NCBI GenBank assembly: GCA_965230335.1
Contig: CBDDKS010000006.1
Location: 1,922,001 to 1,986,000, forward strand
DNA from: CBDDKS01 sp965230335
Lineage (GTDB): Bacteria; Pseudomonadota; Gammaproteobacteria; Enterobacterales; Kangiellaceae
DNA: 64,000 nucleotides
Direction: 5' to 3'
Below are positions 51,945 through 61,400 of this stretch, piece after piece. The stretch's first letter is position 1. Each line of letters begins with the position of its first letter. The notes beneath the pieces were generated by a model. It saw only the letters and a program-made list of their open reading frames with translations, had not been told where the DNA came from and did no database searches. A program made the position numbers and the translations under genes.

Positions 51945-51976
51945 ACAGGTGATTCCATCAAATCACCTGTTTTTAA
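51945..51976 (+). terminator. Terminator-like hairpin between rpoB and rpoC
   Basis: Perfect 10-bp stem ACAGGTGATT (51945-51954) with AATCACCTGT (51961-51970), 6-nt loop, then TTTTTAA. All features of an intrinsic terminator are present inside an operon whose products are needed in equal amounts; it is 13 bp past the rpoB stop. Confidence 0.7.
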
Positions 51977-52013
51977 CCCTCAGGTTTCAACAACTCCTCA
52001 TAGGAGAACTATC

Positions 52014-55000
52014 TTGAAAGAATTATTAAATTTCATAAAACAACAAAACCAGTCACAAGAATTTGATCGTATTCGAATCGGCTTGGCATCGCCTGAGATG
52101 GTTCGTTCCTGGTCATTTGGTGAAGTCAAAAAGCCTGAAACCATTAATTACCGGACATTTAAACCAGAAAGGGATGGACTTTTTTGTGCCAAGATTTTTG
52201 GCCCCGTAAAAGATTATGAGTGTTTATGCGGTAAGTATAAACGTATGAAGCACCGCGGTGTTATTTGTGAGAAGTGTGGTGTGGAAGTAACACTTGCGAA
52301 AGTAAGACGTGAACGTATGGGGCATATAGAGTTAGCTTGTCCTGTTGCTCACATCTGGTTCTTAAAATCATTGCCTTCAAGAATAGGCTTGTTATTGGAT
52401 ATGACGTTAAGGGATATAGAGCGCATACTTTATTTTGAAGCTTTTGTTGTGATTGAGCCAGGAATGACAACCTTGGAGAAAGGTCAGTTATTAACAGAAG
52501 AAGCCTATCTAGATGCTCTGGAAGAATTTGGTGATGAATTTGAAGCCAAGATGGGTGCAGAAGCGGTTAAAGAACTTTTGTCAGCGATTGATTTAAAAGA
52601 AGAAGCCGCCGCTCTAAGAGAAGAAATTCCTAATACAAATTCTGAGACCAAACTGAAAAAGTTAGGTAAACGTCTTAAATTGTTAGAAGCTTTTATTGAG
52701 TCAGGTAACAAAACAAGTTGGATGATTATGACGGTATTGCCCGTTTTACCACCAGATCTCAGACCTTTGGTACCTTTGGACGGTGGACGTTTTGCAACCT
52801 CTGACTTAAATGATTTATATCGACGTGTGATCAATCGTAATAACCGTTTAAAGCGTTTATTAGATTTGAATGCACCAGACATTATTGTCCGTAATGAAAA
52901 ACGTATGTTGCAGGAAGCGGTTGATGCGTTATTGGATAATGGGCGACGTGGCAGAGCCATCACGGGTTCGAATCGACGACCATTAAAATCCCTTGCCGAT
53001 ATGATCAAAGGTAAACAGGGACGCTTTAGACAAAACCTGTTAGGAAAGCGGGTTGATTATTCAGGTCGTTCGGTCATTGTTGTTGGTCCAACATTGCGCT
53101 TACATCAATGTGGTCTACCTAAAAAAATGGCATTGGAACTCTTTAAGCCATTTATCTTCGGTAAATTGGAACTACGAGGCATGGCAACAACCATTAAAGC
53201 GGCAAAGAAAATGGTTGAACGTGAAGAGTCTGTTGTTTGGGATATTTTAGAAGAAGTGATTCGAGAACATCCCGTTATGTTAAACCGGGCACCTACCTTG
53301 CATCGATTAGGGATACAGGCTTTTGAACCTGTGTTGATCGAAGGTAAGGCTATTCAACTTCATCCTTTGGTTTGTACTGCTTATAACGCTGACTTTGATG
53401 GCGACCAAATGGCGGTGCATGTACCTTTAACCATAGAAGCACAGCTAGAAGCTCGTGCTTTGATGATGTCTACCAATAATATTTTATCTCCAGCAAATGG
53501 AGAGCCGATTATTGTACCCACACAGGATGTTGTTTTGGGTCTTTACTATATGACACGTGACAAGATCAATGCGAAAGGTGAAGGCATGGTCTTTACTGAC
53601 ACCTCAGAAGTGTTAAGAGCTTATGAAAGTGGCAGTGTGGATTTGCACGCGAAAGTGAAAGTTCGTGTTAAAGATTTTGTCATAGTATCAGACGATGGCG
53701 ATGTTGATGTAGTCGATAAATTGGTGGATACAACCGTAGGACGTTCACTGTTGTGGGAAGTTGTGCCTGATGGCTTGTCCTTTGAATTGATCAATACGGC
53801 CATGACGAAAAAATCCATTTCTAAATTGGTGAATGCCTGCTATCGACAACTGGGCTTGAAAAAAACGGTTATTTTTAGTGACCAGTTGATGTACACCGGA
53901 TACAAATATGCGACGCGTTCGGGTGCCTCGGTAGGTATTAACGATATGGAAATTCCAGCCAGTAAAGTTGAAATTATCCAACAGGCAGAACAGGAAGTTC
54001 GAGAAATTGAAGAGCAATATATCTCTGGTTTGGTAACACAAGGTGAGCGTTACAATAAAGTTATTGATATCTGGTCACATACCAACGAACAGGTTGCAAA
54101 AGCGATGATGGATAATATTGCAACAGATAACGTGGAAGATGCAGAAGGTAATCAGGTTGAACAGGCCTCGTTTAATTCTGTATTTATGATGGCCGATTCA
54201 GGTGCTCGTGGTAGTGCTGCCCAAATCCGACAACTAGCAGGAATGCGGGGCTTAATGGCAAAACCGGATGGTTCTATTATTGAAAGTCCGATTAAAGCAA
54301 ACTTCCGTGAAGGCTTGAATGTATTGGAATACTTTATTTCAACTCACGGTGCTCGTAAAGGTTTGGCGGATACCGCATTAAAAACAGCAAACTCAGGATA
54401 TCTGACACGTCGCTTGGTTGATGTGGCACAAGATTTGGTTATTACAGAATATGACTGTGGCACAGAAGATGGTGTTTTAATGACGCCATTAATTGAAGGT
54501 GGTGATGTTGTTGAGCCTTTACGTGAGCGTGTATTAGGGCGTGTTGTTGCTGAACATATTTACTATCCGGGAACAGATGATATTTTATGTGAAGCCAATA
54601 CTTTATTGGATGAAGGTTGGGTGGAAACACTAGAAGAACATAGTGTTGATCAGGTTAAAGTACGTTCGGTTATCACTTGTCGGACTCGTCACGGTGTATG
54701 TTCGAATTGTTATGGACGTGACTTGGCACGTGGTCATATTATCAACAGTGGTGAATCTGTAGGGGTTATCGCTGCACAATCCATTGGTGAACCAGGCACA
54801 CAGTTAACCATGCGGACTTTCCATATCGGTGGTGCTGCTTCACGACAAAGTGCTGAAAATAATATACAGGTAAAAAGTGACGGTGTTATTAAATTGCATA
54901 ATGCCAAAACGGTAACACGCAAAGATAAAAAACTGGTGATTGTTTCTCGCTCTGCGGAGTTAACATTAACCGATGAATTTGGACGTGAGCGTGAACGTTA

Positions 55001-56225
55001 TCGCATGCCTTACGGTACCGTACTTGCGAAACCAGAAGGTGAAAAAGTTTCAGGTGGTGATATTGTTGCTGAGTGGGATCCCCATACACATCCCATCATT
55101 ACCGAAATTGCAGGACGTATTCAATTTAAAGACTTGGTTGAAAACGTCAACATGGTACGTCAAACCGATGATTTAACGGGTTTAAGTTCAATTGTTATTA
55201 CAGATTCAAAGCAACGTGGTAAGGGTAATGAATTGAAACCCATGATTACCCTGGTGGATAAAAAAGGAAAAGAACTTACGTTACCTGGTACAGAAATGAC
55301 AGCCCAATATATGCTACCAACCAATGCCATTATCAATCTTGAAGATGGTGTCGAAGTGGGTATTGGTGATGCTGTGGCCAGAATACCGCAAGAAAGTTCG
55401 AAAACAAAAGATATTACCGGTGGTTTGCCGCGTGTTGCTGATTTATTTGAAGCTCGAAAGCCAAAAGAACCAGCGATTCTTGCTGAAATTTCAGGTACAG
55501 TGAGTTTTGGTAAAGAAACAAAAGGTAAAAAGCGTTTGGTGATTACACCGCCTGAAGGAGATGCATATGAAGAGCTCATTCATAAATGGCGTCAATTGAA
55601 TGTTTTCGAAGGTGAAAAAGTTGAAAAAGGTGAGGTGGTTTCTGATGGTGCCGACAATCCACATGACATCTTGCGCTTAAAAGGTATTCATGCCGTTACC
55701 CGATACATTGTGAATGAAGTACAGGATGTTTATCGATTACAGGGTGTAAAAATAAATGATAAACATATCGAAGTCATTATTCGACAAATGTTACGTAAAT
55801 GTACGGTCACCAATGTTGGTGATAGCCGTTTATTACAAGGTGAACAGCTTGAATACTCAAGAGTCCTTGAAATTAACGATGAGCTGATTGCTCAAGACAA
55901 AGAACCTGTTAAGTTTGATAGAGATTTAATGGGTATTACCAAGGCATCATTGGCAACAGAATCCTTTATTTCAGCGGCCTCTTTCCAGGAAACAACGCGC
56001 GTACTGACAGAAGCAGCGGTTAGTGGAAAAATGGATGATCTAAGAGGATTGAAAGAAAATGTGATTGTTGGTCGTTTGATTCCTGCTGGTACAGGTTTGA
56101 GTTATCACCTTGGTCGTCGAAAAAACAATGAAAAATCGCAATCAGTTGATGTTTCACAGCCTTCTGTTTCTGCATCAGATGCCGAAAAAGCCTTAACAGA
56201 GGCATTAAATGAAAGTGAATCTTAA
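52014..56225 (+). CDS. rpoC: DNA-directed RNA polymerase subunit beta'
   Basis: 1,403 residues, close to E. coli (1,407). Active-site motif NADFDGDQMAVH (~461-472) holds the catalytic Mg. N-terminal zinc site 'CLCGKYKRMKHRGVICEKCG' (~70-89); second zinc site 'CRTRHGVCSNCYGRDLA' (~886-902). Start is TTG at 52014, with TAGGAGA before it; the product begins MKELLNFIKQQ as in relatives, so the rare start is credible. Followed by a strong terminator. Confidence 0.98.
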   Translation: MKELLNFIKQQNQSQEFDRIRIGLASPEMVRSWSFGEVKKPETINYRTFKPERDGLFCAKIFGPVKDYECLCGKYKRMKHRGVICEKCGVEVTLAKVRRERMGHIELACPVAHIWFLKSLPSRIGLLLDMTLRDIERILYFEAFVVIEPGMTTLEKGQLLTEEAYLDALEEFGDEFEAKMGAEAVKELLSAIDLKEEAAALREEIPNTNSETKLKKLGKRLKLLEAFIESGNKTSWMIMTVLPVLPPDLRPLVPLDGGRFATSDLNDLYRRVINRNNRLKRLLDLNAPDIIVRNEKRMLQEAVDALLDNGRRGRAITGSNRRPLKSLADMIKGKQGRFRQNLLGKRVDYSGRSVIVVGPTLRLHQCGLPKKMALELFKPFIFGKLELRGMATTIKAAKKMVEREESVVWDILEEVIREHPVMLNRAPTLHRLGIQAFEPVLIEGKAIQLHPLVCTAYNADFDGDQMAVHVPLTIEAQLEARALMMSTNNILSPANGEPIIVPTQDVVLGLYYMTRDKINAKGEGMVFTDTSEVLRAYESGSVDLHAKVKVRVKDFVIVSDDGDVDVVDKLVDTTVGRSLLWEVVPDGLSFELINTAMTKKSISKLVNACYRQLGLKKTVIFSDQLMYTGYKYATRSGASVGINDMEIPASKVEIIQQAEQEVREIEEQYISGLVTQGERYNKVIDIWSHTNEQVAKAMMDNIATDNVEDAEGNQVEQASFNSVFMMADSGARGSAAQIRQLAGMRGLMAKPDGSIIESPIKANFREGLNVLEYFISTHGARKGLADTALKTANSGYLTRRLVDVAQDLVITEYDCGTEDGVLMTPLIEGGDVVEPLRERVLGRVVAEHIYYPGTDDILCEANTLLDEGWVETLEEHSVDQVKVRSVITCRTRHGVCSNCYGRDLARGHIINSGESVGVIAAQSIGEPGTQLTMRTFHIGGAASRQSAENNIQVKSDGVIKLHNAKTVTRKDKKLVIVSRSAELTLTDEFGRERERYRMPYGTVLAKPEGEKVSGGDIVAEWDPHTHPIITEIAGRIQFKDLVENVNMVRQTDDLTGLSSIVITDSKQRGKGNELKPMITLVDKKGKELTLPGTEMTAQYMLPTNAIINLEDGVEVGIGDAVARIPQESSKTKDITGGLPRVADLFEARKPKEPAILAEISGTVSFGKETKGKKRLVITPPEGDAYEELIHKWRQLNVFEGEKVEKGEVVSDGADNPHDILRLKGIHAVTRYIVNEVQDVYRLQGVKINDKHIEVIIRQMLRKCTVTNVGDSRLLQGEQLEYSRVLEINDELIAQDKEPVKFDRDLMGITKASLATESFISAASFQETTRVLTEAAVSGKMDDLRGLKENVIVGRLIPAGTGLSYHLGRRKNNEKSQSVDVSQPSVSASDAEKALTEALNESES

Positions 56226-56256
56226 CGCTTTGATTTGTAAGTGAAAAATATAAGTT

Positions 56257-56296
56257 ATCCACTGTTCTTGTCTTATCAAAGAGCAGTGGATTTTTA
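56257..56296 (+). terminator. rpoC terminator
   Basis: 13-bp stem (56257-56269 with 56279-56291, one T-G), 9-nt loop, then TTTTTA. It closes the rplJL-rpoBC unit. Confidence 0.85.
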
Positions 56297-56312
56297 TGGA
56301 ATGTGCTATCTA

Positions 56313-56341
56313 TTGACACAGGTTAGCCAGCTCTATACAAT
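56313..56341 (+). promoter_or_regulatory. Promoter of the str operon (rpsL)
   Basis: TTGACA (56313-56318), 17-nt spacer and TACAAT (56336-56341): near-consensus sigma-70. A GC-rich discriminator (GCCCGCCC) follows, typical of growth-rate and ppGpp-controlled ribosomal promoters. Confidence 0.8.
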
Positions 56342-56347
56342 GCCCGC

Positions 56348-56373
56348 CCTCGCATGGAAATAGCCTTGCGAGG
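56348..56373 (+). promoter_or_regulatory. rpsL leader hairpin
   Basis: Perfect 7-bp GC-rich stem CCTCGCA (56348-56354) with TGCGAGG (56367-56373), at the very 5' end of the expected str transcript. It may protect the message or be a leader control element. Confidence 0.5.
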
Positions 56374-56404
56374 CGAATAATATTCGAAATTTTGGAGTTT
56401 ACGA

Positions 56405-56776
56405 ATGGCAACAATTAACCAACTGGTCCGAAAACCTCGAAAAAAGGTTGTTAAGAAGACCAATGTACCAGCTTTGGAGGCTTGTCCTCAAAAGCGAGGT
56501 GTTTGTACACGTGTTTACACAACAACACCTAAAAAACCTAATTCAGCATTACGGAAAGTGGCTCGTGTGCGTTTAACCAATGGTTATGAAGTGACTTCCT
56601 ACATTGGTGGAGAAGGCCATAATCTTCAGGAACATAGTGTTGTTATGATTCGTGGTGGTCGTGTAAAAGACTTACCTGGTGTTCGATATCACTGTGTTCG
56701 TGGTACGCTGGATTTAGCAGGCGTTAAAGATCGACGTGTTGGCCGTTCAAAATACGGTGCAAAACGACCTAAATAA
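56405..56776 (+). CDS. rpsL: 30S ribosomal protein S12
   Basis: 123 residues. S12 lines the decoding centre. The decoding loop 'TTPKKPNSALRKVARVRL' carries the Lys residues of streptomycin-sensitive strains, and 'RGGRVKDLPGVRYH' follows (~84-97). TTTTGGAG precedes the ATG. First gene of the str operon. Confidence 0.98.
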   Translation: MATINQLVRKPRKKVVKKTNVPALEACPQKRGVCTRVYTTTPKKPNSALRKVARVRLTNGYEVTSYIGGEGHNLQEHSVVMIRGGRVKDLPGVRYHCVRGTLDLAGVKDRRVGRSKYGAKRPK

Positions 56777-56921
56777 ACCTTTTTATCATTTGTAATATAT
56801 TGTTTTATTGCAAATATTTTTACTAGAGTTACTCAAATTTCAATTTTGAATGCGAGTAAGGCCAGGCAAACGTTAAAGTCTAAAAACGTTGATGTCCTGG
56901 ATAACCTGAAGGAGCATTAAC

Positions 56922-57398
56922 ATGCCAAGAAGACGTGTCATCGCTGCACGGGAAGTTCTTCCCGATCCTAAGTTTGGTTCAGAAATTTTAACTAAATTTA
57001 TCAATGTCGTTATGGTTGACGGCAAAAAGTCCGTTGCTGAAAAAATTGTTTACGGCGCATTGGATATTATGACAGAAAAGAAAGGCAAAAACTCTGAACC
57101 TTTACCTCTGTTTGAAGAAGGCCTGGATAATATTCGTCCTATGGTAGAAGTAAAATCCCGACGTGTTGGTGGGTCAACTTACCAGGTTCCTGTTGAAGTA
57201 CGTCCTTCCAGAAAAACAGCTCTGGCTATGCGCTGGTTGGTTGAAGCTGCGAGAAAGCGTGGTGAAAAATCAATGAGAGAGCGTTTAGCCCATGAATTGT
57301 TGGATGCAATAGAAAATCGTGGTGCAGCTGTCAGAAAACGTGAAGACGTGCATCGTATGGCAGAAGCAAACCGAGCTTTTGCTCATTACCGTTGGTAG
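56922..57398 (+). CDS. rpsG: 30S ribosomal protein S7
   Basis: 158 residues, near the usual 156. Nucleates assembly of the 30S head. 'MPRRRVIAAREVLPDPKFGS' start and 'RVGGSTYQVPVEVRPSRKTA' (~77-96). A 145-bp gap follows rpsL; in E. coli the S7 repressor site lies here, and a stem with 'GGCCAGGCAAACGTTAA' near 56860 may be part of it. GAAGGAG precedes the ATG. Confidence 0.98.
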   Translation: MPRRRVIAAREVLPDPKFGSEILTKFINVVMVDGKKSVAEKIVYGALDIMTEKKGKNSEPLPLFEEGLDNIRPMVEVKSRRVGGSTYQVPVEVRPSRKTALAMRWLVEAARKRGEKSMRERLAHELLDAIENRGAAVRKREDVHRMAEANRAFAHYRW

Positions 57399-57466
57399 TC
57401 AGCTTTTCAAATTCCTCAGCTTTATAAGATCTCATCAAAAAGCGTTTCTAGCGGAGATTTAACCCA

Positions 57467-59563
57467 GTGACTCGCAAAACACCTATAGAACGTTATCGTA
57501 ATATTGGTATTTGTGCGCATGTCGATGCGGGCAAGACGACCACTACGGAGCGCGTATTATTTTATACAGGATTATCCCATAAAATTGGTGAAGTGCATGA
57601 TGGTGCTGCAACCATGGATTGGATGGAGCAGGAACAGGAGCGTGGCATTACCATCACTTCTGCGGCAACAACCACATTTTGGCGTGGAATGGATGCCCAG
57701 TTTCCTGAACATCGAATTAATATCATTGATACACCGGGCCACGTTGACTTTACCATTGAGGTTGAACGTTCTTTAAGAGTTCTGGATGGCGCTGTTGTTG
57801 TCTTTTGTGCAACCTCGGGTGTTGAACCTCAATCTGAAACTGTTTGGCGTCAGGCCGATAAATATCATGTCCCTCGTTTGGTCTTCGTTAATAAAATGGA
57901 TAGGGTAGGCGCTGATTTTTTAGGTGTTGTCGAACAAATTAAAGATAAGCTGGGTGCTCGTCCTGTACCGATACAACTGCCAATAGGTGAAGAGGAAGCA
58001 TTCGAAGGTGTTATGGACCTTATAAAAATGAAAGCCATTTATTGGAATGAACAAGATCATGGGATGACTTTTGAATATCGTGACATTCCTGATAGCTTAC
58101 AACCTCTTGCTGAAGAATGGCGAGAGCATATGGTTGAAGTGGCTGCTGAGTCGACAGAAGCCTTAATGGAACGTTATCTTGAAGAAGGTGAACTGACCGA
58201 AGATAACATTAAGCAGGGGCTTAGACATTTAACGTTAAGTAATGACATTGTTTTGGCAACCTGTGGCTCGGCATTTAAAAACAAAGGCGTGCAGGCCGTT
58301 TTGGATGCGGTTATCGAATTTATGCCAGCACCGATTGATATTCCACCGATAAAAGGCGTACTTAGCGATGAAGAAACCCTGGCTGAACGCCCAGCATCTG
58401 ATGATGAGCCTTTTTCAGCTTTAGCTTTTAAAATAGCAACGGATCCTTTTGTTGGCACATTAACCTTTTTCCGGGTTTACTCAGGGGCATTACGCTCAGG
58501 TGATCAGGTTTTAAATTCGGTCAGAGGGAAAAAAGAACGGATTGGTCGAATTGTACAAATGCATTCCAACAGTCGCGAAGAGATCAGTGAAGTCCTTGCG
58601 GGTGATATTGCCGCTGGCATTGGACTGAAAGATGTGACGACAGGAGACACTTTGTGTGACCTGGATAAATCCATTATTTTAGAAAGAATGGAATTTCCTG
58701 AGCCGGTTATTTCCGTTGCCGTTGAACCGAAAACAAAAGCAGACCAGGATAAAATGTCTATGGCACTGGGTAAGCTTGCTCAAGAAGATCCTTCTTTTCG
58801 TGTGGAAAGTGATGAAGAGTCGGGTCAGACGATTATTTCAGGCATGGGTGAGTTGCACCTGGATATTATTGTTGATCGAATGAAGCGTGAATTCAGTGTT
58901 GATGCCAATATTGGTAAGCCACAGGTTGCTTATCGTGAAACCATAAAAATGCCGGTTGAGCAAGAAGCAAAATTTGTTCGTCAATCAGGAGGAAGGGGGC
59001 AATATGGCCATGTCTGGTTAAAATTGGAGCCACAGAAACCTGGTGAAGGTTATGAATTTGTCAATGAAATTGTGGGTGGTTCCGTACCTAAAGAATATAT
59101 TCCTGCCGTTGATAAAGGTATTCAGGAAGCCATGCTTAATGGTGTCATTGGCGGCTTTCCAGTATTGGATGTAAAGGTCACATTATACGATGGTTCGTAT
59201 CATGATGTTGACTCTAGCGAAATGGCCTTTAAAATAGCCGGGTCTATGGCATTTAGAAGTGGTTCAGAAAAAGCGAGCCCTATCTTACTTGAGCCAATCA
59301 TGAAAGTTGAAGTCGTATCGCCCGAAGATTATATGGGTGATGTGATGGGTGACTTGAATCGACGAAGAGGTGCTTTGCAAGGCATGGATGATGGTGCAGG
59401 TGGTGTGAAAATCATCCGAGCACAAGTACCTTTGTCAGCAATGTTTGGTTATGCGACTGATTTGCGCAGTGCAACTCAGGGCCGGGCAAGCTATTCAATG
59501 GAGTTTCTGAATTATGCTGAAGTGCCACAAAATATGGTAGATACCATAATACAAAGATTTTAA
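57467..59563 (+). CDS. fusA: Elongation factor G
   Basis: 698 residues. GTPase that drives ribosomal translocation. G1 AHVDAGKTT (~17-25), 'RGITI' (~60), G3 DTPGH (~87-91), G4 NKMD (~141-144), and domain IV 'GGRGQYGHVWL' near 505. Start is GTG after GCGGAGA. Codons are of the normal local type (att, gct, cgt), in contrast to tuf directly downstream. Confidence 0.98.
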   Translation: MTRKTPIERYRNIGICAHVDAGKTTTTERVLFYTGLSHKIGEVHDGAATMDWMEQEQERGITITSAATTTFWRGMDAQFPEHRINIIDTPGHVDFTIEVERSLRVLDGAVVVFCATSGVEPQSETVWRQADKYHVPRLVFVNKMDRVGADFLGVVEQIKDKLGARPVPIQLPIGEEEAFEGVMDLIKMKAIYWNEQDHGMTFEYRDIPDSLQPLAEEWREHMVEVAAESTEALMERYLEEGELTEDNIKQGLRHLTLSNDIVLATCGSAFKNKGVQAVLDAVIEFMPAPIDIPPIKGVLSDEETLAERPASDDEPFSALAFKIATDPFVGTLTFFRVYSGALRSGDQVLNSVRGKKERIGRIVQMHSNSREEISEVLAGDIAAGIGLKDVTTGDTLCDLDKSIILERMEFPEPVISVAVEPKTKADQDKMSMALGKLAQEDPSFRVESDEESGQTIISGMGELHLDIIVDRMKREFSVDANIGKPQVAYRETIKMPVEQEAKFVRQSGGRGQYGHVWLKLEPQKPGEGYEFVNEIVGGSVPKEYIPAVDKGIQEAMLNGVIGGFPVLDVKVTLYDGSYHDVDSSEMAFKIAGSMAFRSGSEKASPILLEPIMKVEVVSPEDYMGDVMGDLNRRRGALQGMDDGAGGVKIIRAQVPLSAMFGYATDLRSATQGRASYSMEFLNYAEVPQNMVDTIIQRF

Positions 59564-59634
59564 CGAGTTTAACTTTTAAACGAAAACATTTAATTAACAA
59601 CATTAACATTAACTTTAGAGTGAGGTAAAAACGC

Positions 59635-60819
59635 ATGTCTAAGGAAAAATTCGAACGAACGAAACCGCATGTGAATGTGGGCACGATAGGTCACGTAGAC
59701 CATGGTAAGACGACGTTAACGGCGGCGATGTGTACGGTGTTATCGGCGAAGTTTGGAGGAGAGCAGAAAGCATTCGATGAAATCGATAATGCTCCGGAAG
59801 AAAAAGAGCGAGGCATAACGATAGCGACGTCACATGTTGAGTATGAGTCAGAGACACGTCACTATGCGCACGTAGATTGTCCAGGGCATGCTGACTATGT
59901 TAAGAACATGATAACGGGAGCGGCTCAGATGGATGGAGCGATATTGGTATGTTCGGCAGCAGATGGTCCGATGCCACAAACACGAGAGCACATTTTATTG
60001 TCCCGTCAGGTAGGTGTTCCACGAATAGTTGTATTTTTGAACAAATGCGACATGGTAGATGACGAAGAGTTATTAGAGTTGGTTGAGATGGAAGTGCGCG
60101 AGCTGTTGGATGCTTATGAGTTTCCAGGAGATGACACGCCGATAATCCGAGGTTCAGCATTGAAGGCTTTGGAGGGAGATGCGGGTTATCAGGATAAGAT
60201 AGTTGAGTTGGCGCATGCTTTAGACAGTTATATTCCGGAGCCAGAGCGAGATATAGACAAGCCATTTTTGTTACCGATAGAAGATGTATTTTCGATATCA
60301 GGTCGAGGCACGGTAGTGACGGGTCGAGTGGAGAGAGGTGTTGTTAAGGTAGGAGAAGAGATAGAGATAGTTGGTATCAAGGAGACACAGAAGACGACGG
60401 TGACGGGTGTAGAGATGTTCCGTAAGTTGTTGGATGAAGGCCGGGCTGGAGACAACGTAGGTGTTTTATTACGAGGTACAAAGCGAGAAGAAGTAGAGCG
60501 AGGTCAGGTTTTATCACATGTAGGATCTATCACACCGCATACGAAGTTTGAGTCAGAGGTTTACATCTTGAGTAAAGATGAGGGTGGACGTCATACGCCA
60601 TTCTTTAAGGGATATCGTCCACAGTTTTACTTCCGTACGACGGATGTAACTGGAGCGGTTGAGTTACCGGAAGGTGTAGAGATGGTAATGCCTGGAGATA
60701 ACATCAAGATGGTTGTTGAGTTGATAGCACCGATAGCGATGGATGAAGGCTTGAGGTTTGCGATACGTGAAGGTGGTCGTACAGTTGGTGCCGGTGTCGT
60801 CGCTAAAATCATCGAGTAA
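59635..60819 (+). CDS. tuf: Elongation factor Tu, copy 2 (tufA position)
   Basis: 394 residues, the same protein as copy 1 at 42894. Line-by-line comparison of the 1,185-bp genes shows only three differences, all silent, at 60747, 60777 and 60792, i.e. in the last 75 bp. Sequence identity stops at the start and stop codons, so recent gene conversion rather than a segmental duplication explains it. The ATA-rich codon style is shared. GTGAGG precedes the start. Last gene of the str operon, ended by a strong terminator; the S10 operon does not follow. Confidence 0.98.
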   Translation: MSKEKFERTKPHVNVGTIGHVDHGKTTLTAAMCTVLSAKFGGEQKAFDEIDNAPEEKERGITIATSHVEYESETRHYAHVDCPGHADYVKNMITGAAQMDGAILVCSAADGPMPQTREHILLSRQVGVPRIVVFLNKCDMVDDEELLELVEMEVRELLDAYEFPGDDTPIIRGSALKALEGDAGYQDKIVELAHALDSYIPEPERDIDKPFLLPIEDVFSISGRGTVVTGRVERGVVKVGEEIEIVGIKETQKTTVTGVEMFRKLLDEGRAGDNVGVLLRGTKREEVERGQVLSHVGSITPHTKFESEVYILSKDEGGRHTPFFKGYRPQFYFRTTDVTGAVELPEGVEMVMPGDNIKMVVELIAPIAMDEGLRFAIREGGRTVGAGVVAKIIE

Positions 60820-60834
60820 TTGATGTCGTTAAAC

Positions 60835-60869
60835 AAAAAAGCAGAGCCATAGGGTTCTGCTTTTTTTTT
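60835..60869 (+). terminator. str operon terminator
   Basis: 8-bp stem (60841-60848 with 60853-60860, one G-T pair), 4-nt loop, flanked by six As and nine Ts. The strongest intrinsic terminator in the window and functional in both directions. Confidence 0.92.
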
Positions 60870-60905
60870 GCCATCTTTTTCGCCACCAACTTTTTTAAAA
60901 CGAAT

Positions 60906-61400
60906 ATGAAGAATGCAAGACTGAACAAACACTTACTTTTTCATCCACTGCATTGTATTGCTGTAGGCTTTGGCTCTGGGTTATTGCCCAAAGCGCCAGG
61001 TACCTGGGGGACACTCGTAGGTGTTTTGTTATATTGGCCACTATCGCAATTTACAGGTATTGGCTATAGTTTATGTATCCTGATAGGTTTTGTTCTTGGT
61101 GTTATTGTTTGTGAGAAAACCACCCGTTTTTTAGAAGTCCATGATCATCCCAGCATTGTATGGGACGAAGTTCTTGGTTTTTGGATAGCCATGTGGAGTT
61201 TACCTTTTGATTGGCGGGCAATAATTCTGGCTTTTGCGCTGTTTCGGTTTTTTGACATTCTTAAGCCCTGGCCCATTGGCTGGTTAGATAAACGGGTATC
61301 TGGCGGTGTCGGCATTATGCTTGATGATGTGGTTGCCGGTGTAATGGCTTGTATCCTAGGAGGCGTTATTTGGCATTTCGTCCAATATATTGCTTATTGA
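60906..61400 (+). CDS. pgpA: Phosphatidylglycerophosphatase A
   Basis: 164 residues with about four hydrophobic segments. Removes phosphate from phosphatidylglycerophosphate to make phosphatidylglycerol. 'GSGLLPKAPGTWGTLVGV' (~23-40), 'WDEVLGFW' (~87-94, acidic), 'FDILKPWPIGWLDK' (~116-129) and 'GIMLDDVVAG' (~136-145) are the family's conserved blocks. The thiL and nusB genes that often precede it are not here. Its coding end contains the ribosome site for the next gene. Confidence 0.94.
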   Translation: MKNARLNKHLLFHPLHCIAVGFGSGLLPKAPGTWGTLVGVLLYWPLSQFTGIGYSLCILIGFVLGVIVCEKTTRFLEVHDHPSIVWDEVLGFWIAMWSLPFDWRAIILAFALFRFFDILKPWPIGWLDKRVSGGVGIMLDDVVAGVMACILGGVIWHFVQYIAY

